A stretch of 64,000 nt of DNA from Buchananella sp. 14KM1171 (GTDB lineage: Bacteria; Actinomycetota; Actinomycetes; Actinomycetales; Actinomycetaceae), in assembly GCF_041380365.1 (NCBI RefSeq), contig NZ_CP159981.1, forward strand, positions 1,798,001-1,862,000, in the 5' to 3' direction. Numbering within the stretch: position 1 is the first letter of the stretch; each line of letters opens with the position of its first letter. The notes beneath the pieces are model-generated. The model was not told the DNA's origin. It made no database searches and worked only from the letters and a program-made list of their open reading frames with translations. Shown here in pieces: positions 1 through 7,594 of the stretch. The translations under genes and the position numbers were made by a program.

Positions 1-23
1 GGAGCGAGGACTCTGGTCAGCAT
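1..23 (-). CDS. Start of a fifth immunity-like paralogue (partial, runs off left edge)
   Basis: Only the first seven codons are in the window, reading M-L-T-R-V-L-A. This matches the opening of the 194-aa paralogues to the right (M-L-T-T-I-L-D and M-L-N-R-I-T-D). The ATG shares its A with the TAA stop of the preceding toxin-tail ORF (TAATG), the same arrangement seen at 3056-3060. The identity as a fifth paralogue is an inference from seven residues plus this conserved junction. Confidence 0.5.
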
Positions 24-292
24 TAGGGGTACCTGAACTTTACGCGCGCACCGGAGGGCTGGATGATGTCGAGCCTGGGGCTTGCCAAAGAGCTGAGGCC
101 GCGAAGGATGATCGTGGGACCGCTGGGTACGTTGCAGACGCGGAGCGGGTTGCCCTGATTGAACTCGGAAACGATCGGGTGTCCGCGAGTTAGCTCGCCG
201 AAGTCCGCTTCGGCCTGCGGCAGGCCCCCGTTACGTATCCATATCTCGGTGCCCTGTTCAAAGGGCTGGTCGGGAGTAGATCCTGCTTGCAT
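23..292 (-). CDS. Orphan polymorphic-toxin C-terminal tail, 89 aa
   Basis: An 89-residue ORF with no secretion or N-terminal domain of its own. From about residue 16 it aligns with the C-terminal tail of the frameshifted effector at 3058-3703, sharing GGL-QAE-DF-ELTRGH, GPTI-LR and the terminal KFRYP. An in-frame TAG lies five codons upstream of the ATG, and AGGA sits seven bases before it, so it may be translated on its own. It could also be a silent cassette that replaces the tail of the full effector by recombination. The tail pattern (G-x-x-T-L-E-I ... K-I-R-Y-like end) resembles, from memory, short C-terminal domains of Rhs/CDI/T7SS toxins. The activity is not identifiable here. Its stop overlaps the next immunity-like start (TAATG). 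Confidence 0.55.
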   Translation of the reverse strand: MQAGSTPDQPFEQGTEIWIRNGGLPQAEADFGELTRGHPIVSEFNQGNPLRVCNVPSGPTIILRGLSSLASPRLDIIQPSGARVKFRYP

Positions 293-492
293 GCCCCCAT
301 CCTAGTGTTGACGAAGGAGGGGAGAGGGAGAAGCAGAAGGGCGTGCGGATATCCAGCTCTTCCCAAAGGGGAGTGTATTGGGGGCCTCGGAGTGGCCAGT
401 AGATGCAGGCCCTTTTGTAGGGTTGCGCGACCATTCGAGGGATTGGTGCACCTTCCGAAGGGTTACCCGCCCCGGTTCTGATTCCGGGAGAC

Positions 493-1077
493 CTAGGTGT
501 TGCCCAGCCTCATCTGTGACATGGGGATGGCGAAGTTGGCGCGGAGTGCCTCTGCGACCCGTGGGAATCCAAGCTGCTGCTCTTGCTGAATGCAGTCTTC
601 TACGAACTCGGAGAACTCTTTTACTGCGGCCTCGTATGAGCCTGCGTAGGCGTCGATGAATCTACGCGGTCCAGCTACTAGCGTGAACTCCTGGTGGTGC
701 ACAAATGAGAACGCTGCATTGAGTTCGCCTGAAAAAAGCATGCAGTCAAAAGGGGTAACCGCGCGCTCGATCTCGGACAAGGCCTCCTCCGTTGGGAGAA
801 TCTTCCAGCACATTGAGCGCATATCTTCCCGTGGGTCCGAAATGCAGCGGTCCTCGGTTATCGCCCACCATGCGGCGGCTGGGCTGATGGTGTTGCAGGC
901 TCGGATGATAGATGGATAGTATGCAGGATGAAGCGAGTATGCGTTTTCTTGGGCAATGACAGTGGCGTCCTCTTGTGATACCCATGCGGGATTTAGGTGC
1001 ATGCTGTCCAGGAAAATTGTGTCGCGCATTGCGCGGGCGCGATCAATGAGGGCGGGATCGGTGATTCGGTTCAGCAT
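493..1077 (-). CDS. Immunity-like paralogue 4, 194 aa
   Basis: Family not recognised. It is one of four tandem 194-residue paralogues and is predicted soluble, with no signal peptide or membrane segment. It shares the opening MLNRITDPALIDRARAMRD, a central FDCM(L/I)F, the block GPRRFIDAYAGSYEAA and the end MSQMRLGN. The last third is almost identical to the copy at 1157-1741, while the middle (residues about 25-120) is divergent. That suggests recombination or gene conversion at the ends with a diversifying centre. GGAG lies six bases before the ATG. Its place behind an effector tail and its repeated copies argue for an immunity protein; no biochemical evidence is available. Confidence 0.6.
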   Translation of the reverse strand: MLNRITDPALIDRARAMRDTIFLDSMHLNPAWVSQEDATVIAQENAYSLHPAYYPSIIRACNTISPAAAWWAITEDRCISDPREDMRSMCWKILPTEEALSEIERAVTPFDCMLFSGELNAAFSFVHHQEFTLVAGPRRFIDAYAGSYEAAVKEFSEFVEDCIQQEQQLGFPRVAEALRANFAIPMSQMRLGNT

Positions 1078-1156
1078 GATCGGCTCCGATCGGGTTCGAT
1101 TGTGTCAATCCTTTGCCTCGCCTAGTGAGGAAGTCCGGGTGGGGGCGGGGTGGGGG

Positions 1157-1741
1157 CTAGGCGTTGCCCAGCCTCATCTGTGACATGGGGATGGCGAAGT
1201 TGGCGCGGAGGGCCTCTGCGACCCGTGGGAATCCAAGCTCCTGCTCTTGCTGAATGCAGTCTTCTACGAACTCGGAGAACTCTTTCGCTGCGGCCTCGTA
1301 TGAGCCTGCGTAGGCGTCGATGAATCGGCGCGGGCCTGCAATCAGGGTGAATTCGGAGGGGTTTACGTACGAGAACGCGGCATTGAGCTCGTCAGTGAAT
1401 ATCATGCAGTCGAATGGGAAGATCTTGAATGAAAGCATATCTAGGCTTTCTTCGGTGGGTATGATCCGCCAGCATTTTGGATCTGTGGGGCGTGGCTCGC
1501 CTCCGGAGTTGAAATCCTCGGAGATTGCCCACCAGGTGGCGCCTGGGCTTATGATATTGCAGGCGCGGATGATGGCCGGGAAATAGTCCGGATGGAGTGA
1601 AGACTCGTTCTTCTGGGCGATCACTGTGGCATCCGTTTCCTCCACCCATTTGGGCCTCAGGTGCATGCTGTCCATGAAAATCGTGTCGCGCATTGCGCGG
1701 GCGCGATCAATGAGGGCGGGATCGGTGATTCGGTTCAGCAT
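1157..1741 (-). CDS. Immunity-like paralogue 3, 194 aa
   Basis: Second-from-left full copy of the 194-aa family. It shares N-terminal and C-terminal blocks with its neighbours but differs in the middle, around the AWW/ATWWAIS(E)D segment. The 79-bp spacer before it repeats the spacer before the copy at 493-1077 almost base for base, so the duplicated unit is 664 bp including the spacer. GGAG precedes the ATG by six bases. Function as toxin immunity is inferred from context only. Confidence 0.6.
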   Translation of the reverse strand: MLNRITDPALIDRARAMRDTIFMDSMHLRPKWVEETDATVIAQKNESSLHPDYFPAIIRACNIISPGATWWAISEDFNSGGEPRPTDPKCWRIIPTEESLDMLSFKIFPFDCMIFTDELNAAFSYVNPSEFTLIAGPRRFIDAYAGSYEAAAKEFSEFVEDCIQQEQELGFPRVAEALRANFAIPMSQMRLGNA

Positions 1742-1820
1742 GATCGGCTCCGATCGGGTTCGATTGTGTCAATCCTTTGCCTCGCCTAGTGAGGAAGTCC
1801 GGGCGGGAGCGGGGTGGGGG

Positions 1821-2405
1821 CTAGGCGTTGCCCAGCCTCGCCTGAGATAAGAGAGTGCCGTAGTTGGTGCGAATCGCCTCTGTGGCCTTCGGGAACCCGA
1901 GTTTTTGGTCATGTTGGATGTAGTCGTCGACGAACCTTGAGAACTCTTTTACTGCGGCCTCGTATGAGCCCGCGTAGGCGTCGATGAATCGGCGTGGCCC
2001 CGCGACCAGGGTGAATTCGTAGGCGTTTACGAACGAGAATGCGGCATTGAGGTCGTCAGTGAATATCATGCAGTCGAATGGGGAGATGTCGAATGAAAGT
2101 GTTTTCAAGCTTTCCTCGTTGGGTATAATCCTCCAACAATCTGGATCCGTGGGTCGGGGCATTCCGCCATATTCGACATCTTCGGAGATTGCCCACCAGG
2201 TTGCCCCGGGGTTGATGATGTTGCAGGCGCGGATAATGGCCGGGTAATATTCGGGATGGAGCGAATATTCGTTCTCCTGAAAGATTACAGTAGCGTCCGT
2301 TTCTCTAAGCCATTCGGGCCTCAGATGCATGCTGTCCAGGAAAATTGTGTCGCGCATTGCGCGGGCGTGACCAATGAGTGCGGGATCGGTGATTCGGTTC
2401 AGCAT
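1821..2405 (-). CDS. Immunity-like paralogue 2, 194 aa
   Basis: The copy with the most divergent C-terminus. It keeps RRFIDAYAGSYEAAVKEFS but ends LLSQARLGNA rather than MSQMRLGN. The N-terminus keeps MLNRITDPALI. The upstream spacer is the same repeated segment, shortened by 11 bp. Divergence relative to its neighbours suggests specialisation against different toxin variants, which is an inference. Confidence 0.6.
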   Translation of the reverse strand: MLNRITDPALIGHARAMRDTIFLDSMHLRPEWLRETDATVIFQENEYSLHPEYYPAIIRACNIINPGATWWAISEDVEYGGMPRPTDPDCWRIIPNEESLKTLSFDISPFDCMIFTDDLNAAFSFVNAYEFTLVAGPRRFIDAYAGSYEAAVKEFSRFVDDYIQHDQKLGFPKATEAIRTNYGTLLSQARLGNA

Positions 2406-2473
2406 GGTCGGCTCCGATCGGGTTCGGTTGTGTCAATCCTTTGCCTCGCCTAGTGAGGAAGTCCGGGCGGGAA

Positions 2474-3058
2474 CTAGGCGTTGCCCAGCCTCATCTGTGA
2501 CATGGGAACGGCATAGGTGGCGCGAATTGTCTCTGCAGCCTTGGGAAATCCAAGTTCTAATTCTTGTTGTACGCAGTAGTCGATATATTCGGAAATGTCC
2601 TTCAATGCGGTTGCGTATGACCCTGCGTAGGCGTCGATGAATCTGCGTGGTCCTGCGACCAGAGTGAATTCGTAGGCGTTTACAAACGAGAATGCGGCAT
2701 TGAGGTCATCGGTGAATATCATGCAGTCGAACGGGAAGATGTTAAGCGAGAGTGAATCCAGGCTTTCTTCGGTAGGGGTAATCCTCCAACATTTTGGGGA
2801 CGTGGGTTGGTGCCTGCCCTCAGGGGTGAAGTCGTGGGAGATGGCCCACCAGGTGACGCCTGGGCTGATGGTGTTGCAGGCGCGGATGATGGCCGGGAAA
2901 TAGTCTGGATGGAGCGAAGACTCGTTCTCCTGGGCGATCACTGTGGCATCCGTCTCTTCCACCCATTTGGGGTTCAGGTGTTGGCTGTCGGTGAAGATGT
3001 GGTCGCGCAGTGCGCGAGCGTGATTAATGGTGTCTCGGTCCAATATTGTTGTTAGCAT
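2474..3058 (-). CDS. Immunity-like paralogue 1, translationally coupled to effector tail
   Basis: First of the four tandem copies and directly downstream of the effector. Its ATG (3058-3056) overlaps the TAA of the effector tail frame (3060-3058), giving TAATG. This implies translational coupling and identifies it as the cognate partner. Its N-terminus (MLTTILDRDTINHARALRD) differs from the MLNRITDPAL of the other three and resembles the partial fifth copy at the left edge. So the copies that directly follow a tail share an N-terminus type. The family is not recognised; immunity function is inferred from coupling and order. Confidence 0.65.
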   Translation of the reverse strand: MLTTILDRDTINHARALRDHIFTDSQHLNPKWVEETDATVIAQENESSLHPDYFPAIIRACNTISPGVTWWAISHDFTPEGRHQPTSPKCWRITPTEESLDSLSLNIFPFDCMIFTDDLNAAFSFVNAYEFTLVAGPRRFIDAYAGSYATALKDISEYIDYCVQQELELGFPKAAETIRATYAVPMSQMRLGNA

Positions 3059-3703
3059 TATGGGTACCTGAACTTGATTTTTCTCTTAGTCGCGTATTGT
3101 ATTTCTAGGGTTGCGTTTCCTTGGGTGCTGACTTGCCTGAGGTTGATTGTTGGCCCATTGGATATGTTGCAGATCTGCACTGCTGGGCCTTTGCTTATAT
3201 CTATGGTCGTTTGGTGTCCGCGGGTTAGCTCTGTGAAATCCATTTCCGCTTGCCTGAGGCCGCCTTCTCGAAGAATAAGCTCCCGGCTCCTCGGTGCCGG
3301 GGTCGTAGTCTTCGGCCAGTTCTTGGTAGAACGCTCTCCTTTGCCTGGCCTCGGCAAGATCGTCTTGCGCGTTCCGGGCGGCATACAGTGCGGTCAATGA
3401 TTGGGACTGAGCGAGGTCTAGAGCGCTGGCGTATGCCTCCAGTGCCTCGCCCGCGCCGCGGTAGCGGCCTTCGACCTGCCAGATGCCGTCCACCAGTTCG
3501 TCGCGCTGCTCCAGTAGTGCCGTGACTGATTGGGCACGGGTGGAGGCCCCAGCCTCCAGCGCACGCAAGGATTGGGCGCTCTGCTTGATCCGGTCAGCTA
3601 CCTCGATGTAGTTCCTACCGCCTTGGCGGACAACGGCTGGGTCGCCCGGGACCGGGTCCCGCTCCCAACCCACCGCAGACCAATCACTCGGACGCTCTGA
3701 CAC
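3058..3703 (-). pseudogene. Small T7SS-type polymorphic effector split by a 1-nt frameshift
   Basis: The GTG start at 3703 is set by GAGGAGG five bases upstream (3709-3715). The first ~138 residues begin SERPSDWSAVGWERDPVPGD, a form common at the N-terminus of actinobacterial WXG100/T7SS-exported toxins. A long helical, coiled-coil-like region follows. This frame continues without homology to a stop at 3086. One base over, the frame reads ELILREGGLRQAEMDFTELT and on to KFRYP. It matches the orphan tail at 23-292 and ends in TAATG with the immunity-like gene. The two frames meet near 3281-3290, where removing one G from the minus-strand CCGGGAG restores a 214-aa protein (span 646 nt = 3n+1). 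It may be a mutation, a sequencing error or a slip site. The protein is unusually short for such effectors. Confidence 0.65.
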
Positions 3704-3916
3704 GCACACCTCCTCGTGGTTCCATCGAGTTTCAATTAGAGCCTTCCCCGCTTGAACGGGGCAACCAGCCACCCCGCCGTGTGGAACCTGCGGAAACGCC
3801 AGGACGACTCACGCCTGTCGCTGCCGTCTTTTCCGAGCCGGTGCCGCCACGGTGCCGCCCCGCCGGTCGGCGCCTTTGTGCGACGTCGCTGCTTCGCTGC
3901 ACCGGGGTGCTCTGCG
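3704..3916. other. Intergenic region upstream of the effector
   Basis: 213 bp with no convincing gene. It holds the effector ribosome site (3709-3715) and a short hairpin (CCCC-8 nt-GGGG, 3746-3761). It also marks the shift from the lower-GC toxin locus to the high-GC housekeeping block. No clear promoter hexamers were recognised. Confidence 0.5.
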
Positions 3917-4903
3917 CTAGTGCACGGTGCGCGCCTGCCGGATCAGGGTCCGTGGCGGCGCCACCAGCGCCCCCGCCGCGCGGCAGCGGGCGGACAGTGC
4001 CTTGTCCGCCGTCAGCACCACCACGTGGCGGCCCGGGGTGGCGGCCTCGTTTGCGGCGTGGGCGGCGATAGCGTCGTCCCCCTCGCCTGCCGCCAACTCC
4101 ACCCGCAGATTTGCGCCGTAGGGCGAAGTCACCTCGCCGGGGAAGCCGGCAGGGCGTGCCTTGCCCTCCAACACCACCAGGATGTCCGGGTACCAATGCG
4201 CGCCGGGCAGCGAAAGCTCTTGGGCGGAGAACCCGTTCGAAAGTGCCCGCGCGCAATCCTCCAGCAGGCGGGCGGCCGCGCCGGCGCGGTCCTTCCACCA
4301 GCCGTCCGGGCGGGAACCGACCACGTTCGCCGCGTCCACGATCACCAGCGGCCGCACCACCATCGCCGCCAGCTCTCCGGCCACCTCCGCCAGCTGCGGC
4401 AGCACCAGCCCATCCTCCTGGCCCGGGCAGACGAACTCCACCACCTCCGACTCCCAGTCCTGGGCACCGATCGAGTCGACCGCCTGCGCGCGGCTCAACT
4501 CCGCCACGACAGTGGTGTAGGACCACGTTTGGTGGGCCGGCCCCGGGTGGGTGAGGCGGCGCCAGCCCCACACGCGCACCGCGTCGGGGGCCAGTCCCGT
4601 CTCTTCCGCCGCCTCTCGCAGCGCCGCGCTCACGGCGCTCTCGCCGTAGTCGCGCGCCCCGCCGGGCAGCCCCCACATGCGGCCCAGGTGCGTGCCAGGC
4701 GCGCGCAGCTGGCCCAGGTACTCGTGGGGCAGGGCGCTCCCAGCAGGCTCCGCGCGCTCCACGCTCGCCGCAGAGCCCGGGCCCGCCTCAGCCTCCTGCC
4801 CAGGCGCCTCGCGCCACAGGTAGAGCCCTGCGGCCCCCAGCAGCCCCCAGTGCCGCTTGCCGCACGCGCATTCCAGCCAGCCGTCTGCCCCGCGTTTCAC
4901 CAC
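3917..4903 (-). CDS. NUDIX hydrolase fused to NYN/PIN-like nuclease domain
   Basis: A 328-aa cytosolic protein. A short Cys-containing N-terminus (CACGKRHWG, residues 13-20) precedes a NUDIX domain. The Nudix box is intact at residues 82-104 (G82-x5-E88-x7-R96-E97-x2-E100-E101-x-G103-L), so pyrophosphohydrolase activity on a nucleoside-diphosphate-linked substrate is expected. The second half begins PLVIVDAANVVGSRPDGWWK, typical of NYN-type RNase domains with metal-binding Asp and Asn. It ends with an ADKAL...CRAAGA segment, also usual for that fold. This two-domain arrangement occurs in other Actinomycetaceae. Substrates are unknown. The start may be either of two adjacent GTG codons at 4903 and 4900. 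Confidence 0.8.
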   Translation of the reverse strand: MVKRGADGWLECACGKRHWGLLGAAGLYLWREAPGQEAEAGPGSAASVERAEPAGSALPHEYLGQLRAPGTHLGRMWGLPGGARDYGESAVSAALREAAEETGLAPDAVRVWGWRRLTHPGPAHQTWSYTTVVAELSRAQAVDSIGAQDWESEVVEFVCPGQEDGLVLPQLAEVAGELAAMVVRPLVIVDAANVVGSRPDGWWKDRAGAAARLLEDCARALSNGFSAQELSLPGAHWYPDILVVLEGKARPAGFPGEVTSPYGANLRVELAAGEGDDAIAAHAANEAATPGRHVVVLTADKALSARCRAAGALVAPPRTLIRQARTVH

Positions 4904-4963
4904 GTAGCCAGCCTAGCCAGTTAGGCCGCCGGCGCGCCGGGGCTCGGAGCGCCTAAAAATCGC

Positions 4964-6736
4964 TTAGCCCTCCACCTCGCAGATCACCGCGCCCGCGCTG
5001 AGCTGGTCACCCACCTTGACGGTCAGCTCGCTGACTACTCCGGTGCGCGGCGCCTTGATGGGTTGCTCCATCTTCATCGCTTCGATGACCACCAGCACCT
5101 GGCCCTCCTGGACCTCGGCGCCGTTTGCCACCTCGACTCCGATCACGGTCGCCTGCATGGGGCAGGTGACGGCGCCGGGGGAGGCCGGTCCGCGCCTGGA
5201 GCCGCGCGAGGGACGCGCCGTGCGCGTCTTGACAGGGCCGGTGGCGGCCGGGCGGGGGGAGAGCAGCGCGGCCGGCAGGATGACCTCTAGGCGCTTGCCG
5301 CCCACCTCCACCACCACGCGCTCGGTGGGGGCGTCGTCCTCCACTCCCGCGCTCGCCTCGGTGTCTGAGAGGGAGTCCATCAGGTTCAGGTTGCCCGCGT
5401 CGATCCAGGTTGTGTCCACCTCCAGCCCCTCGGTGCCCACGAAGGCCGGGTGCTCCAGGATGGCGCGGTGGAAGGAGAGCGTGGTGGAAAGGCCGGTCAC
5501 GCTCATCTCGCCAACCGCGCGGCGGGCGCGGGCCAGGCAGGACTGGCGGTCGTGGCCCCACACGATCACCTTGGCCACCAGGGAGTCGAACATGCCGGAG
5601 AGCTCGTCGCCCTGCGCGATGCCTGCGTCCACGCGCACGCCCGGGCCGCCGGGCCAGACGATCTCGGTGGCGCGCCCCGGGGTGGGTAGGAAGCCGCGCG
5701 CCGGGTCCTCTGCGTTGATGCGCATCTCGATGGAGTGGCCGCGCACCTCCGCCCGCTCGTAGCCCAGCTTCTCCCCGGCGGCCAGGCGGATCTGCTCGCG
5801 CACCAGGTCGATGCCGGTGACCTCCTCGGAGACTGGGTGCTCCACCTGCAGGCGCGTGTTGACCTCCAGGAAGCTGACCAGCCCGTCGGCGGCCACCAGG
5901 AACTCGCACGTCCCGGCCCCCACGTAGCCGGCGTGGCGCAGGATGGCGCGGGAGGACTCGTAGATCACGCGCTCCTGTTCCTCGGTGAGGAACGGGGCGG
6001 GGGCCTCCTCCAGTAGCTTCTGGTGGCGGCGCTGCAGCGAGCAGTCGCGGGTGGAGACCACGGCCACGTTGCCGTAGGCGTCGGCCAGGCACTGGGTCTC
6101 CACGTGGCGGGGCCGCTCCAGGTAGCGCTCCACGAAGCACTCGCCGCGCCCGAACGCGCCGATGGCCTCGCGGGAGGCGGACTCGAATGCCTCCACCACC
6201 TCCTCGCGCTTGCGGGCCACGCGCAGGCCGCGCCCGCCCCCACCGAAGGCCGCCTTGATGGCCACGGGCAGGCCGTGCTGGTCCACGAAGTCCAGCACCT
6301 CCTGGCCGTCAGCCACCGGGCCGGGGGTGCCGGGGGCCAGCGGGGCGCCCACCTCCGCCGCGATGCGGCGGGCGGTGACCTTGTCTCCCAGTGCCTCGAT
6401 CGCCTCCGGCGGCGGGCCGATCCAGGTCAGCCCGGCCGCGATGACGGCGCGCGCGAAGTCCGCGTTCTCCGCCAGGAAGCCGTAGCCGGGGTGGACGGCC
6501 TGGGCACCGGAGCGCTCGGCCACCTCCAGGATGGCGGGGATGTTCAGGTAGGTGTCTGCCGCCCTGGCCCCGGGCAGGGCGTAGGCCTCGTCCACCACGC
6601 GGGTGTGGAGGGCATCGCGGTCGCCGGAGGCGTACACGCCGATGGAGCGGATACCGGAGTCCTTGCAGGCGCGCGCGACGCGCACCGCGATTTCGCCACG
6701 GTTGGCGATGAGGACGGAGGTGGGCAGCACAGTCAT
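4964..6736 (-). CDS. accA3: Acyl-CoA carboxylase alpha subunit (biotin carboxylase + BCCP)
   Basis: 590 aa, the usual length for actinobacterial AccA3/AccBC. The N-terminal biotin carboxylase opens VLIANRGEIAVRV, contains the glycine-rich ATP-grasp loop FGGGGRGLRV and the RLQVEHPVSE motif. The C-terminal biotinyl domain has EAMKM with the acceptor lysine at residue 555. It carboxylates biotin with ATP and bicarbonate, for transfer to acetyl/propionyl-CoA by the beta subunit. That feeds fatty acid synthesis or propionyl-CoA metabolism. The beta and epsilon subunits (9359-11118) lie upstream in the same direction, separated by Maf and a DUF885 gene; the biotin ligase is divergent at 11283. Confidence 0.95.
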   Translation of the reverse strand: MTVLPTSVLIANRGEIAVRVARACKDSGIRSIGVYASGDRDALHTRVVDEAYALPGARAADTYLNIPAILEVAERSGAQAVHPGYGFLAENADFARAVIAAGLTWIGPPPEAIEALGDKVTARRIAAEVGAPLAPGTPGPVADGQEVLDFVDQHGLPVAIKAAFGGGGRGLRVARKREEVVEAFESASREAIGAFGRGECFVERYLERPRHVETQCLADAYGNVAVVSTRDCSLQRRHQKLLEEAPAPFLTEEQERVIYESSRAILRHAGYVGAGTCEFLVAADGLVSFLEVNTRLQVEHPVSEEVTGIDLVREQIRLAAGEKLGYERAEVRGHSIEMRINAEDPARGFLPTPGRATEIVWPGGPGVRVDAGIAQGDELSGMFDSLVAKVIVWGHDRQSCLARARRAVGEMSVTGLSTTLSFHRAILEHPAFVGTEGLEVDTTWIDAGNLNLMDSLSDTEASAGVEDDAPTERVVVEVGGKRLEVILPAALLSPRPAATGPVKTRTARPSRGSRRGPASPGAVTCPMQATVIGVEVANGAEVQEGQVLVVIEAMKMEQPIKAPRTGVVSELTVKVGDQLSAGAVICEVEG

Positions 6737-6808
6737 GGGCTCAACCTAACCGGCCTTTGGAGGATAGGCACAACCTTCGCGGCGTGGTGCCCGGCGATTC
6801 TCGTGCGA

Positions 6809-7594
6809 CTACAACGATTCTTCCGGCTGACGCAAGGACTTCCACAAAGCGGGCCAGCCCACGCCTACCTCGAGCAGGAGCAGGCGCAGCAGCGGCAGGG
6901 AAATGCCCACCACGCCGTGGTGATCGCCCTCGATTCCGGTCACGAACGGGCCGCCCAGCCCGTCGATCGTGAACGCCCCGGCCACGTGCAGCGGCTCGCC
7001 GCTATCCACGTACGCCTCGATCTCAGCCTCGGTGAGTGTGGCGAAGTGGACGGTGGTAGCCGACGTCCCGCCCGCGCCCCTCACGGGTGCGCCGCCCTCC
7101 GTGGCGGCGGGTCCGGTCAGGCCGGTGGGGTAGAAGTGGACGCTGTGCCCGGTGTGGAGTACCCCGCTGCCGCCGGAGAGGGCGCGCAGGCGCGCGCGGG
7201 CATCGCTCGCGTCTGCGGGCTTTCCCACGACCTTCCCGCCGATTTCCAGCATGGAGTCGCAGCCGACCACGATGGTGGGAGCCGCGAGGTCCAGGCCCGC
7301 AGGCGCGCCCGGCACCGGCGCGGAGCCCGCCCGGTCTACGCCGTCCGCCCGCAGGCGGGCGAGCACGTCGGCGGCCTTGGCCTCTGCCAGGGCCTGCACC
7401 TGCACGCCCGGCCCGGCGGCCGGCTGCTCGGCCAGCAGCCGGGCGAGCACCGCGTCCTCGTCCACGTCGCTGACGCGCACCAGCGGCGCCACCCCGGCGC
7501 CGCGCAGCGTGGCCAGCCGCGCCGGGGAGGCGGAGGCCAGCACGAACTGCACCGGCTCCTCCCACAGCCCGGCGGGCGGGGGCAACAGGCTCAC
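6809..7594 (-). CDS. maf: Maf-family nucleotide pyrophosphatase
   Basis: 261 aa. The conserved Maf opening is visible as FVLASASPARLATLR (residues 17-31), followed by the VSDVDEDAV segment and GCDSMLEIGGKVVGKP. The family hydrolyses non-canonical or damaged NTPs (dTTP/UTP/pseudo-UTP types) and so acts in nucleotide-pool sanitation. The protein is longer than the usual ~200 residues because of Ala/Gly/Pro-rich insertions (around PVPGAPAG and GAPVRGAGG). Its ATG overlaps the stop of the DUF885 gene by four bases (ATGA), so the two are translationally coupled. Clustering of maf with acyl-CoA carboxylase genes is usual in Actinobacteria. Confidence 0.9.
   Translation of the reverse strand: MSLLPPPAGLWEEPVQFVLASASPARLATLRGAGVAPLVRVSDVDEDAVLARLLAEQPAAGPGVQVQALAEAKAADVLARLRADGVDRAGSAPVPGAPAGLDLAAPTIVVGCDSMLEIGGKVVGKPADASDARARLRALSGGSGVLHTGHSVHFYPTGLTGPAATEGGAPVRGAGGTSATTVHFATLTEAEIEAYVDSGEPLHVAGAFTIDGLGGPFVTGIEGDHHGVVGISLPLLRLLLLEVGVGWPALWKSLRQPEESL

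Larger units (their letters stand above)
493..3058 (-). repeat. Tandem array of four gene-plus-spacer units (664, 664 and 653 bp steps)
   Basis: Gene starts lie at 1077, 1741, 2405 and 3058, giving steps of 664, 664 and 653 bp. The spacers at 1078-1156, 1742-1820 and 2406-2473 are near-identical, including a conserved stretch around TTGTGTCAATCCTTTGCCTC (plus strand) and the GGAG ribosome site. Conservation of spacers as well as gene ends indicates segmental tandem duplication. Confidence 0.85.

Noticed and set aside
3746-3761. Short CCCC/GGGG hairpin upstream of the effector
   Set aside because: Four-base stem only, too weak to call a terminator or an operator.
3752-4924. Long plus-strand open frame of 390 codons
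   Set aside because: Antisense to the NUDIX-NYN gene, with Arg/Ala/His-rich composition typical of a GC-rich shadow frame; the minus strand has clear motifs.
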